From: Aequoribacter sp003520285
GTDB lineage: Bacteria; Pseudomonadota; Gammaproteobacteria; Pseudomonadales; Halieaceae
Direction of reading: 5' to 3'
DNA length: 15,787 nt
Assembly (NCBI GenBank): GCA_963966765.1
Contig: CAXAAR010000053.1
Span: 1 to 15,787, forward strand
The position numbers and the translations under genes are program-made. This document shows, piece after piece, positions 7,177-14,530 of the stretch; positions within the stretch are counted from its first letter, which is position 1; every line of letters starts with the position of its first letter. The notes beneath the pieces are model-generated. The model was given only the letters and a program-made list of their open reading frames with translations, was not told where the DNA came from and ran no database searches.

Positions 7177-9423
7177 ATGCGACTTCCCGAACGGTCTGCG
7201 ACCGCCACATTACATTGGTTTTTTAGCTGCGCGAAAGGATTAGAGCCCCTAGTTCGCGCTGAGCTTGAGAGTTTGGGCGCCACAGACATTAAAGAGACCA
7301 CAGCGGGTGTTTATGCTCAGGGGCCGCAGGTTCTTGGGCTCAGAATGGTGTTGTGGAGTCGGGTCAGTAATCGGATTATTCGTTTGCTGGGTGATTTTCC
7401 GGGCACAACCGCACAGGCGCTTTATGATCAGTTGAGCGTGCAGTCATGGCATGCGTGGATCCGGCCATCTCACTCCATAGCCGTCGACTTTCACGGCACC
7501 AACGAGTCTATTCGCAATACCCAGTTTGGTGCACAGAAAGTGAAAGATGCGGTGGTCGACAGCATTTTGCAGGAAGCTGGCGCGCGACCCAATGTGGATA
7601 AATCGCAACCTGATATTCGGTTAAATTGCCGCTTGCGTCCGCAGGGCTTAAGTGTCGGTATCGATTATGGCAACGGTAGTCTGCATTGGCGAGGCTATCG
7701 AGCTCAGGGAGGTGCTGCGCCCCTGAAAGAAACATTGGCCGCGGCGATCTTAATGCGCGCCGGATGGCCTGATATAGCTGCTCAGGGTGGTGCCTTAATC
7801 GATCCTATGTGTGGCACGGGCACATTGCTATTAGAGGCCGCGTTAATAGCCGGTGATCGGGCGCCAGGCGCGAATCGCTCGCAGTTTGGCTTTGAATCTT
7901 TGCCCGATTTCAATTCAGACCAGTGGCGTATTTTAAGAGGCGAAGCAGAGAAGCGCGCACAGGCGGGTTTAGAGACACTGAAAACGCTGGAGATTCGCGG
8001 TTATGATGCGGACCCAAAGGCCATCCGGGCTGCGCAGAGCAACATTGAACAACTCGGTTTGACCAGTGTGATCAAAGTATCCGTGCGCGGACTCAATGAG
8101 CTCACGAAACCCACCCACAGACCCATCGAATCGGGACTCGTGATCTGTAATCCCCCCTATGGTACTCGATTGGGAGAGGGCGGTTCGCTGCGATATCTCT
8201 ATAACCAGATCGGTCAAAAGGTCAGCGCAGACTTTGAGAATTGGCACCTAGCGGTACTGGCGGGTGAGGTGTCCCAGTCGAAGGCGGTTGGGCTCAGGAG
8301 TTACAAGCAATATTCGCTGTTCAACGGCGCGCTGCCAGTGCATTTGGCCTTATTCGAAATCTCCGCCAGCAATTATTGGAAGTCACTTGGGGGCTCAGAA
8401 CGGTCGGATAACCCCGACAATCTGGCTGAATCACCAGGTAGCACCACGTTCCAGCAATCTGAAGAAGGCTTGTCCAATGGAGCGCGCATGTTTTTGAATC
8501 GATTGCGCAAGAATCGCAAGCGGTTGCGGGCTTGGAGTGAGCGCGAGGGCGTGGGCTGCTATCGGTTGTATGATGCAGATATGCCTGAATATGCAGTTGC
8601 TGTGGATGACTACCAGGGTCGGTTACATGTCGCTGAGTACCAGGCCCCGAAACAGATCGATGAAACGGCTGCGCAGCGACGACTCAATGAAGTGGTACAG
8701 GCGCTTTGCGTTGAGTTCAAGATAGAGGCCAGTGCGATAGCCATCAAACAGCGGCGTAGACAGCGCGGCGACGCTCAGTATCAGAAACAGGGCAATACGG
8801 GGCAAAAGTTTCGCGTGAAAGAGGGGCGGGCTGATGTATTGGTTAATTTGAATGATTATTTAGATACCGGTTTATTTCTCGATCACCGGCCGCTGCGAGC
8901 ACGGTTGTTTGAACAGTGTCAGGGTAAGCGATTCCTGAATCTATTCTGCTATACCGGTGTTGCGAGTATCCAAGCTGCACTCGGCGGAGCGCGCAAGACC
9001 GTGAGCGTCGATTTATCGAATACCTACCTGAATTGGTATCGCGAAAATTTAGTGTTAAATGGCTTGTCAGAAACCACCCATAAGGTCATTCGGGCAGACG
9101 TTTTGAGCTGGTTAACTGAAACCCCCGAGAGCTTTGATGTCATTCTGCTCGATCCGCCCTCGTTTTCGAACTCAAAGAAAACTGAGGAGAGCTTTGATGT
9201 GCAGCGGGATCAAGTACCCTTGGTAGACGCAGCAATGGCCCGCTTAGACCCAAAAGGCACGCTTTATTTCTCGAACAATCGTCGAGGGTTTAAGTTGGCT
9301 GCAGAGTTGATTGAGCGCTACCAGTGCCATGACATTTCGCAGCAAACTTTAGATCCTGATTTTGAGCGCAATCCCAAAATTCATCAGTGTTGGGTTATTA
9401 CCCAGCTTGGGAAGCATGGTTGA
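7177..9423 (+). CDS. rlmL: Bifunctional 23S rRNA m2G2445 / m7G2069 methyltransferase RlmKL
   Basis: This 748-residue protein is the fused rRNA methyltransferase RlmKL (also named RlmL or YcbY), which modifies G2445 and G2069 of 23S rRNA during 50S assembly. The N-terminal part carries a THUMP-like RNA-binding region (about 50-160). The RlmL catalytic domain shows DPMCGTGT (209-216) for SAM and the N2-guanine motif NPPYG at 325-329. The RlmK domain shows FLNLFCYTGVAS from 586 and DPPSF at 659-663. E. coli RlmKL is 702 residues; the excess lies largely in a polar linker at about 395-432 before the GARMFLNRLRKNRKRL helix. A weak AGAGA lies seven bases before the ATG. Its stop shares one base with the next start (TGATG), so the flavodoxin-like gene is probably translated in coupling with it. 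Confidence 0.95.
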   Translation: MRLPERSATATLHWFFSCAKGLEPLVRAELESLGATDIKETTAGVYAQGPQVLGLRMVLWSRVSNRIIRLLGDFPGTTAQALYDQLSVQSWHAWIRPSHSIAVDFHGTNESIRNTQFGAQKVKDAVVDSILQEAGARPNVDKSQPDIRLNCRLRPQGLSVGIDYGNGSLHWRGYRAQGGAAPLKETLAAAILMRAGWPDIAAQGGALIDPMCGTGTLLLEAALIAGDRAPGANRSQFGFESLPDFNSDQWRILRGEAEKRAQAGLETLKTLEIRGYDADPKAIRAAQSNIEQLGLTSVIKVSVRGLNELTKPTHRPIESGLVICNPPYGTRLGEGGSLRYLYNQIGQKVSADFENWHLAVLAGEVSQSKAVGLRSYKQYSLFNGALPVHLALFEISASNYWKSLGGSERSDNPDNLAESPGSTTFQQSEEGLSNGARMFLNRLRKNRKRLRAWSEREGVGCYRLYDADMPEYAVAVDDYQGRLHVAEYQAPKQIDETAAQRRLNEVVQALCVEFKIEASAIAIKQRRRQRGDAQYQKQGNTGQKFRVKEGRADVLVNLNDYLDTGLFLDHRPLRARLFEQCQGKRFLNLFCYTGVASIQAALGGARKTVSVDLSNTYLNWYRENLVLNGLSETTHKVIRADVLSWLTETPESFDVILLDPPSFSNSKKTEESFDVQRDQVPLVDAAMARLDPKGTLYFSNNRRGFKLAAELIERYQCHDISQQTLDPDFERNPKIHQCWVITQLGKHG

Positions 9424-9866
9424 TGCTGGCAATCGTTTACCATTCCCAGTCTGGACGATGCGCGCAGCTGGCCCAAGCAGCGGCTGAAGGCGCTGAGAAG
9501 CGAACCCAAGTCAAGGTCTATAGAGCCGTCGATGCTGATACACAAGTTTGGCTCCAACATAAGGGCGTGCTCTTGATTGCGGCGGAAAACAGCGCCGCAT
9601 TGGCGGGTGATTTTAAAGCCTTTCTGGATCGCACCTTGTATCCGTTCCACAGGACGGGTGGGGTCGTGTCTGCCGCTTTGCTGATCAATGCCGGTAATGA
9701 TGGGTCTGGTGCGGTGAAGCAATTTGAGCGAATCGCTCGCGGATTTCCACTCCGCTTGATGGTTCCCAGCACCATTATTGTGGGTCCGGTTGGTGCTGCT
9801 GAGCGAGGTCGCGCCCATGAGTGGGGCGAGGGATTGGCAGAGGGTGTCAGTCTGGGGATTTTTTAA
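9423..9866 (+). CDS. Flavodoxin-like protein (flavodoxin family / NAD(P)H reductase-like)
   Basis: This 147-residue protein begins MLAIVYHSQSGRCAQLAQA, the first strand and FMN-phosphate loop (about residues 7-13) of flavodoxin-fold proteins. The following order of strands and helices fits that fold: GVLLIAAENSAALAGDFKAFLDRT, then VSAALLINAGNDG, with a C-terminal strand and helix. An upstream in-frame ATG at 9387 lies inside rlmKL and would add twelve residues that do not fit the fold, so I take the ATG at 9423, whose first base is the last of the rlmKL stop. It is a likely cytoplasmic electron-transfer or quinone/nitro-reductase-type protein, but the partner is unknown. The leu promoter region follows. 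Confidence 0.8.
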   Translation: MLAIVYHSQSGRCAQLAQAAAEGAEKRTQVKVYRAVDADTQVWLQHKGVLLIAAENSAALAGDFKAFLDRTLYPFHRTGGVVSAALLINAGNDGSGAVKQFERIARGFPLRLMVPSTIIVGPVGAAERGRAHEWGEGLAEGVSLGIF

Positions 9867-9910
9867 AAAAATCGATGATAACCCCCTTAGGTGAATTGAG
9901 AAAAATCGAT
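9857..9910. repeat. AT-rich palindrome and AAAAATCGAT direct repeat upstream of leuC
   Basis: GATTTTTT-AAAAAAATC (9857-9873) is a near-perfect palindrome that covers the stop codon of the flavodoxin-like gene. AAAAATCGAT occurs at 9867-9876 and again at 9901-9910, 34 bases apart. The second copy begins at the last base of the candidate leuC -35 box. It could be curved DNA or a regulator site; nothing in the window names the regulator. No T-run follows a GC stem, so it is not an intrinsic terminator. Confidence 0.4.
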
Positions 9911-9924
9911 TGAGCGCATAGACT
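9896..9924 (+). promoter_or_regulatory. Candidate sigma70 promoter for leuCDB-asd
   Basis: TTGAGA (9896-9901, five of six) and TAGACT (9919-9924, four of six) have a 17-base spacer. The transcript would start near 9931, leaving a leader of about 27 bases with GAGG at 9945-9948 before the leuC ATG. No leader peptide or attenuator is visible. Confidence 0.45.
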
Positions 9925-9957
9925 TGCGCGCTGCATTAAATAGCGAGGTAACACATT

Positions 9958-11391
9958 ATGGCGGGAAAAACGCTCTACGATAAGTTGTGGGATAGCCACG
10001 TGGTTGAGATGCGCGACGATGGTACCGGCTTAATCTATATTGACCGGCACCTGATTCACGAGGTCACTTCTCCGCAGGCGTTCGAGGGCTTGCGCCTTGC
10101 AGGGCGCGGATTATGGCGTCGAGATGCCAACCTCGCGGTTCCAGATCACAATGTGCCAACCGGATCGCAAGAGCGGGCGGGCGGGGTGAGCGGTATCCTT
10201 GATCCGGTATCGAGACTTCAAGTGCAAACGTTAGATGACAACTGCGCGTCTTTCGATGTGGTGGAGATTCCAATTAATGATGTCCGCCAAGGTATTGTGC
10301 ATGTCGTTGGTCCTGAATCAGGCGCTACTCTGCCGGGCATGACCGTTGTTTGCGGCGATTCACATACCTCAACTCACGGCGCTTTGGGCGCTTTAGCGCA
10401 CGGTATTGGTACTTCCGAGGTGGAGCACGTTCTGGCCACGCAGTGTTTGATACAGCGCAAGATGAAAAATCTTAGGGTTAGGGTCAATGGGCGGCTGCAG
10501 GTGGGCGTGACCGCGAAAGATTTGGCACTAGCCATTATTGGCCGCATCGGCACCGCCGGTGGCACAGGCTACGCGATTGAGTTCGCGGGAGAGGCGGTTG
10601 AGCATTTATCGATGGAAGGTCGCATGACACTGTGCAATATGTCGATTGAGGCGGGCGCGAGAATGGGGATGATCGGTGTTGATGATAAAACCATCAACTA
10701 TGTTGCTGGCCGCGATTATGCACCAAAGGGCGCGTTGTGGGACGCGGCTGCCGCTTATTGGCGCACTTTGCACTCAGATGCCGATGCCGTGTTTGATCGC
10801 GAGGTCGTGCTGGAAGCCGCTGAGATCAAACCTCAGGTGACTTGGGGCACTTCACCAGAAATGGTGTTACCCATTGATGCGTATGTCCCGACGCTGGCAG
10901 AACAATCTACTGAGGTTGAGCGAAGCAGTCTCAAACGAGCGCTCGAATACATGGGCTTGACCGGTGGTCAGGCGATTACCGATATTCAGCTCGACAGGGT
11001 GTTTATTGGCTCATGCACGAATTCCAGGATTGAAGATATTCGCGAGGCGGCTGCAGTTGCCAAGGGGCGCAAGGTAGCGGGCTCTATTAAGCAAGCGATG
11101 GTGGTCCCGGGCTCTGGCTTGGTAAAGCAGCAGGCGGAGCAAGAGGGTTTGCACACAATTTTATTAGAGGCAGGATTTGAGTGGCGTGAACCGGGCTGCT
11201 CCATGTGCTTGGCGATGAACGCAGATAAGTTGGGCCATGGTGAACATTGCGCCAGCACGTCTAATCGAAACTTTGAGGGGCGTCAGGGTATTGGCGGGCG
11301 CACTCACTTGGTCAGTCCTGGCATGGCAGCAGCTGCGGCGATTGCCGGGCGTTTTGTCGATGTGCGTACACTGGCAGGAGACACACTATGA
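9958..11391 (+). CDS. leuC: 3-isopropylmalate dehydratase large subunit
   Basis: This 477-residue protein is the iron-sulfur subunit of isopropylmalate isomerase, which interconverts 2- and 3-isopropylmalate in leucine synthesis together with LeuD. The three cluster cysteines are present: C353 in FIGSCTNSR, and C414 and C417 in CSMCLAMN. VCGDSHTSTHGALGALAHGIGTSEVEHVLATQ is the conserved aconitase-family segment, and GRTHLVSPGMAAAAAIAG closes the protein. The length is close to the usual 466-470. GAGG with nine bases of spacing supports the start. The stop overlaps the leuD start by four bases (ATGA), the usual arrangement for obligate partners. leuA is not in the window. Confidence 0.97.
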   Translation: MAGKTLYDKLWDSHVVEMRDDGTGLIYIDRHLIHEVTSPQAFEGLRLAGRGLWRRDANLAVPDHNVPTGSQERAGGVSGILDPVSRLQVQTLDDNCASFDVVEIPINDVRQGIVHVVGPESGATLPGMTVVCGDSHTSTHGALGALAHGIGTSEVEHVLATQCLIQRKMKNLRVRVNGRLQVGVTAKDLALAIIGRIGTAGGTGYAIEFAGEAVEHLSMEGRMTLCNMSIEAGARMGMIGVDDKTINYVAGRDYAPKGALWDAAAAYWRTLHSDADAVFDREVVLEAAEIKPQVTWGTSPEMVLPIDAYVPTLAEQSTEVERSSLKRALEYMGLTGGQAITDIQLDRVFIGSCTNSRIEDIREAAAVAKGRKVAGSIKQAMVVPGSGLVKQQAEQEGLHTILLEAGFEWREPGCSMCLAMNADKLGHGEHCASTSNRNFEGRQGIGGRTHLVSPGMAAAAAIAGRFVDVRTLAGDTL

Positions 11392-12035
11392 TTCCTTTTG
11401 CTGCATTATCTGGACTCGTTGCACCTATGGATCGTGCCAACGTCGATACCGATGTGATTATTCCAAAGCAGTTTTTAAAGTCGATTAGACGCTCAGGCTT
11501 TGGCCCCAATTTATTCGACGAGTTGCGTTATTTAGACGAAGGGCAGCCGGATTCGGATAACAGCCATCGGCCCTTGAATCCAGACTTTCCTCTTAACCAC
11601 GCGCGCTATGCGGGTGCTCAAATATTACTCACTCGAGCGAATTTTGGTTGTGGATCGTCGCGAGAGCATGCGCCGTGGGCGCTGGCGGATTATGGTTTCA
11701 GAGCCATTATAGCCCCGAGTTTTGCCGATATATTTCATAGTAATTGTTTTAAAAACGGGTTATTACCCATTGTTTTAGATGAACAAATTGTTTTTAGGTT
11801 GTTTGATGAGCTGTATGCGACCGAGGGTTATACGCTTACCGTCGAATTGGCGGAGCAGCGAGTCATTACACCAAGTGGCGAGGTTCTCTCGTTCGACGTG
11901 GATTCGTTTCGAAAGCGTTGTTTACTCGAGGGTCTTGATGATATCGGCTTGACTTTGAAGCAGGCAGATGCGATCCGACAGTTTGAGTCTCAGTGGCGGC
12001 AACAATCGCCCTGGTTATTTGACGTGATTGAGTAG
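11388..12035 (+). CDS. leuD: 3-isopropylmalate dehydratase small subunit
   Basis: This 215-residue protein is the swivelling small subunit that completes isopropylmalate isomerase with LeuC. The start GLVAPMDRANVDTDVIIPKQFLKSI and the substrate-binding segment FGCGSSREHAPWAL are diagnostic. SFADIFHSNCFKNGLLPI follows as in the family. The length is normal. It overlaps leuC by four bases, so translation is probably coupled. The sequence AGGAG immediately after the coding end, overlapping its TAG stop, serves the next gene. Confidence 0.96.
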   Translation: MIPFAALSGLVAPMDRANVDTDVIIPKQFLKSIRRSGFGPNLFDELRYLDEGQPDSDNSHRPLNPDFPLNHARYAGAQILLTRANFGCGSSREHAPWALADYGFRAIIAPSFADIFHSNCFKNGLLPIVLDEQIVFRLFDELYATEGYTLTVELAEQRVITPSGEVLSFDVDSFRKRCLLEGLDDIGLTLKQADAIRQFESQWRQQSPWLFDVIE

Positions 12036-12038
12036 GAG
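12034..12038 (+). promoter_or_regulatory. Ribosome binding site deciding the leuB start
   Basis: AGGAG overlaps the leuD stop codon. It abuts the TTG at 12039 with no spacing, but lies six bases before the in-frame TTG at 12045, which is therefore the better start. Confidence 0.6.
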
Positions 12039-12044
12039 TTGGAA

Positions 12045-13142
12045 TTGGCTTATCAAGTACTTATTTTACCGGGCGACGGTATTGGTCCAGAAGTCGTCGG
12101 TGAGGCGCGTCGGATTATGACGCAGATTAACTCGGCGCTGAGTATCGAGATGCGGATCAGTGAAGGTTTGCTCGGTGGAGCGGCGATTGATGCGACTGGA
12201 GTGCCCTATCCAGACGCTACTGCGGCCGCCGCAAAAGAGTCAGACGCTATTCTGCTTGGTGCTGTGGGCGGTCCCAAATGGGATTCGCTCGAGCCAGCAT
12301 TGCGACCAGAGCGGGGGCTGTTAGCCATTCGCTCTGATCTTGAATTGTTCGGCAACTTACGGCCCGCGATTCTGTACCCACAGCTAGCCGGAGCCTCGAG
12401 CTTAAAGCCCGATCTGGTGGCGGGTCTTGATTTGCTGATTGTCCGTGAGCTGACCGGCGGTATTTACTTTGGCCAGCCTCGCGGTTTTGATACGACAGCA
12501 GAGGGCGAGAGGCGAGGGTACAACACCGATGTGTACAGCGAGAGTGAGATTAGGCGCGTTGCACATCTCGCTTTTTCACTGGCACTTAAGCGAGGGAAGC
12601 GGGTGTGCTCAGTCGATAAAGCCAATGTACTCGAAGTCACGATGTTGTGGCGGGAAATCCTCATTGAAGTCGCTCGTGAATATCCCGAGGTCGAGCTGAG
12701 CCATATGTATGTCGACAATGCGGCAATGCAGTTGATTCGTGCGCCCAAGCAGTTTGACGTCATGGTGACGGGTAACTTATTTGGCGATATTTTGTCGGAT
12801 GCAGCGGCAATGCTGACTGGGTCTATAGGGATGTTGCCCTCTGCATCTTTGGATCAGGACGGACGCGGCTTATACGAGCCATGCCATGGTTCTGCGCCGG
12901 ATATCGCGGGCTTGGGGGTCGCCAATCCACTGGCCACTATTCTGTCTGTGGCAATGATGTATCGCTATAGCTTAGATCAGCCGACGGCCGCAGATCTCAT
13001 AGAAAAGGCAGTGGGTATCGTGCTTGATCAGGGTTTTCGCACAGGGGATATTGCGTCAGAAAATGATCTCGTTCGATCCACGCAAGAGATGGGCAGTGCG
13101 GTTTCCGATGCCTTGGCATCACTTATTGTACAAAAGGACTGA
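12045..13142 (+). CDS. leuB: 3-isopropylmalate dehydrogenase
   Basis: This protein of about 365 residues oxidises and decarboxylates 3-isopropylmalate with NAD+, the step after LeuCD in leucine synthesis. Family landmarks are LILPGDGIGPEVV at the N terminus, RELTGGIYFG in the substrate site, a catalytic lysine in VDKANVLE, VDNAAMQLI, the metal-binding aspartates in GNLFGDILSDAAAML, and the cofactor segment HGSAPDIAG. No ATG fits the N terminus. TTG codons at 12039 and 12045 both lie before it; AGGAG at 12034-12038 favours 12045, giving MAYQVLILPGDG. The 12039 start would add two residues. The gene is nine bases from leuD and five from asd. Confidence 0.94.
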   Translation: MAYQVLILPGDGIGPEVVGEARRIMTQINSALSIEMRISEGLLGGAAIDATGVPYPDATAAAAKESDAILLGAVGGPKWDSLEPALRPERGLLAIRSDLELFGNLRPAILYPQLAGASSLKPDLVAGLDLLIVRELTGGIYFGQPRGFDTTAEGERRGYNTDVYSESEIRRVAHLAFSLALKRGKRVCSVDKANVLEVTMLWREILIEVAREYPEVELSHMYVDNAAMQLIRAPKQFDVMVTGNLFGDILSDAAAMLTGSIGMLPSASLDQDGRGLYEPCHGSAPDIAGLGVANPLATILSVAMMYRYSLDQPTAADLIEKAVGIVLDQGFRTGDIASENDLVRSTQEMGSAVSDALASLIVQKD

Positions 13143-13147
13143 ACAGT

Positions 13148-14170
13148 ATGAGTCGGGAAGTTAATGTGGCGGTCGTTGGTGCGACTGGGGCTGTTGGGGA
13201 AGCGATGATCGAAATTCTCGAGCAGCGCAATTTCCCGGTGAAACAGTTGTTTGCGCTCGCGAGCTCGCGGTCTGTAGGAAAGACGATTCGCTTTAAAGGT
13301 CAGAACGTGACAGTAACTGACTTAGCCGAATTCGATTTTTCTCAGGTAGAGATTGGTCTGTTCTCTGCTGGCGGCGATATCTCGGCCCAGTATGCGCCAA
13401 TTGCGGCTGCAGCGGGCTGTATTGTGATCGATAACACGTCCCATTTTCGTCGCGATGACGACATTCCATTGGTGGTCCCTGAGGTCAATCCAGAGGCAAT
13501 AGCGGATTATAAGAACAGGGGCATTATTGCTAATCCAAACTGCTCCACCATTCAGATGCTGGTGGCGCTTAAGCCCATTTATGATGCGGTTGGAATTACA
13601 CGGATCAATGTGTGCACCTATCAGGCGGTGTCTGGAACCGGTAAAGAAGCCATGCAGGAGCTTGCATCTCAAACTGCGAGCCTGTTGAACGGGCAGGGCG
13701 CCACCGCCAGCATTTACGCCAAGCAAATTGCTTTTAATGCGCTGCCGCACATCGATAGTTTTCAAGAGAATGGGTATACCCGTGAAGAAATGAAAATGGT
13801 GTGGGAAACTCAAAAAATCTTCGCTGATGCTGATATTAAAGTGAATCCCACGTGTGTGAGGATTCCGGTATTTTATGGACACTCCGAGGCGGTGCACATT
13901 GAGACTCGCGAGAAATTGACCTTCGCAGCCGCGCGAGCATTGTTGAGTGAGGCGCCTGGCGTGGAGCTGTTGGATGAGCGCGAAGATGGCGGTTATCCAA
14001 CCCCAGTGACGGAAGCGGCAGGTCAAGACCCAGTCTATGTGGGTCGGCTGCGAGAAGATGTCTCGCATCCGCTGGGTTTCAATTTGTGGGTTGTGGCCGA
14101 TAATGTCAGAAAAGGCGCGGCCTTGAATAGTGTCCAGATTGCCGAGCTGTTGATTGCAGAGCATTTATAA
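13148..14170 (+). CDS. asd: Aspartate-semialdehyde dehydrogenase
   Basis: This 340-residue NADP-dependent enzyme reduces aspartyl phosphate to aspartate semialdehyde, the branch point for lysine/diaminopimelate, threonine and methionine. GATGAVGEAM near the N terminus is the nucleotide-binding loop, C132 in NPNCSTIQM is the catalytic cysteine, and H245 in FYGHSEAVHIET is the likely base. Both being intact argues for an active enzyme. It belongs to the shorter (about 340) type rather than the roughly 370-residue E. coli type; in Pseudomonas aeruginosa the leuB-fimV interval holds one of each, as far as I recall. AAGGA lies nine bases before the ATG. Five bases separate it from leuB, so it is likely read with the leu genes. 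Confidence 0.95.
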   Translation: MSREVNVAVVGATGAVGEAMIEILEQRNFPVKQLFALASSRSVGKTIRFKGQNVTVTDLAEFDFSQVEIGLFSAGGDISAQYAPIAAAAGCIVIDNTSHFRRDDDIPLVVPEVNPEAIADYKNRGIIANPNCSTIQMLVALKPIYDAVGITRINVCTYQAVSGTGKEAMQELASQTASLLNGQGATASIYAKQIAFNALPHIDSFQENGYTREEMKMVWETQKIFADADIKVNPTCVRIPVFYGHSEAVHIETREKLTFAAARALLSEAPGVELLDEREDGGYPTPVTEAAGQDPVYVGRLREDVSHPLGFNLWVVADNVRKGAALNSVQIAELLIAEHL

Positions 14171-14201
14171 TTAATACTCCGCAGCGATGTTAAATTTTGA
14201 A

Positions 14202-14225
14202 CCGAGCCCGAGCCCGAGCCCGAGC
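14202..14225. repeat. Hexanucleotide run (CCGAGC)x4
   Basis: Four exact CCGAGC units follow one another and then break off at CTAGGG. The run sits about 30 bases after the asd stop, immediately before the TTTAGG-rich field. It is a candidate slippage-prone microsatellite. Confidence 0.85.
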
Positions 14226-14253
14226 CTAGGGCTGGATCGAGGGTTAGATTTAG

Positions 14254-14377
14254 GTCCAGTGGCAGTGCCGGATTTAGGCTAAGGTCTGCATCGGGAAGGC
14301 AGAGAGTCGGTCTAAGTCCATTGGCAGTGCCGGATTTAGGCTAAGGTCTGCATCGGGAAGGCAGGGAGTCGGTCTAA
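14254..14377. repeat. 62-bp tandem duplication
   Basis: Copy one (14254-14315) and copy two (14316-14377) differ at two of 62 bases. Each starts GTCCA and contains GGCAGTGCC, GGATTTAGGCTAAGG and TCGGGAAGGCAG. A third, strongly decayed copy seems to continue from 14378 (GTCCCGTAGCAGGGC, then AGGC and TCTAGG at the expected phase). The period is not a multiple of three, so it is unlikely to be coding. Confidence 0.95.
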
Positions 14378-14497
14378 GTCCCGTAGCAGGGCATGACTCA
14401 GGCCTGGGTCTAGGTTCGGCGCAGGGTTTAGTTTTAGGTTTGGATTTGGTGTGTCGTTAGCGCGAAAAGCGTCGCGTGACTGACACTCTTAATTTTT

Positions 14498-14516
14498 GCT
14501 TGCACAGGCTGCAAGC
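14498..14516 (+). promoter_or_regulatory. Perfect hairpin just before fimV ribosome site
   Basis: GCTTGCA (14498-14504) and TGCAAGC (14510-14516) pair fully around a five-base loop. AGGTGG, the presumed ribosome binding site, begins about four bases later. The T-run lies before, not after, the stem, so it is not a terminator for either strand; it could affect initiation or leader stability. Confidence 0.45.
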
Positions 14517-14530
14517 TGACAGGTGGCTCG

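Larger units (their letters stand above)
14171..14530. other. asd-fimV gene-free region, repeat-rich
   Basis: These 360 bases hold no convincing gene on either strand. From about 14200 to 14450 the + strand is G-rich and full of related short words such as TTTAGG, TCTAAG, GTCTAGG and GGGTTTAG. It contains a hexamer run, a 62-bp tandem duplication with a decayed third copy, and a hairpin before the fimV ribosome site. I see no clear rho-independent terminator after asd and no strong sigma70 promoter for fimV. Confidence 0.75.

Noticed and set aside
9387..9422. Upstream ATG start for the flavodoxin-like gene
   Set aside because: The extra twelve residues lie inside rlmKL and precede the first beta strand of the fold; the TGATG start at 9423 fits better.
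13322..14164. Long open frame (280 codons) on the minus strand
   Set aside because: It lies wholly inside asd, has no family motif and no ribosome site; it mirrors codon bias of the real gene.
14275..14321. Short minus-strand peptide frame inside the repeat starting at the ATG at 14321
   Set aside because: Only about 15 codons, no ribosome site, and the 62-bp period breaks the frame in the next copy.
14353..14373. Possible G-quadruplex in GGGAAGGCAGGGAGTCGG
   Set aside because: It allows only two tetrads, which is weak and common in G-rich sequence.
14254..14377. Repeat array as a CRISPR
   Set aside because: Only two units with no unique spacers between them and no cas genes; it is a plain tandem duplication.
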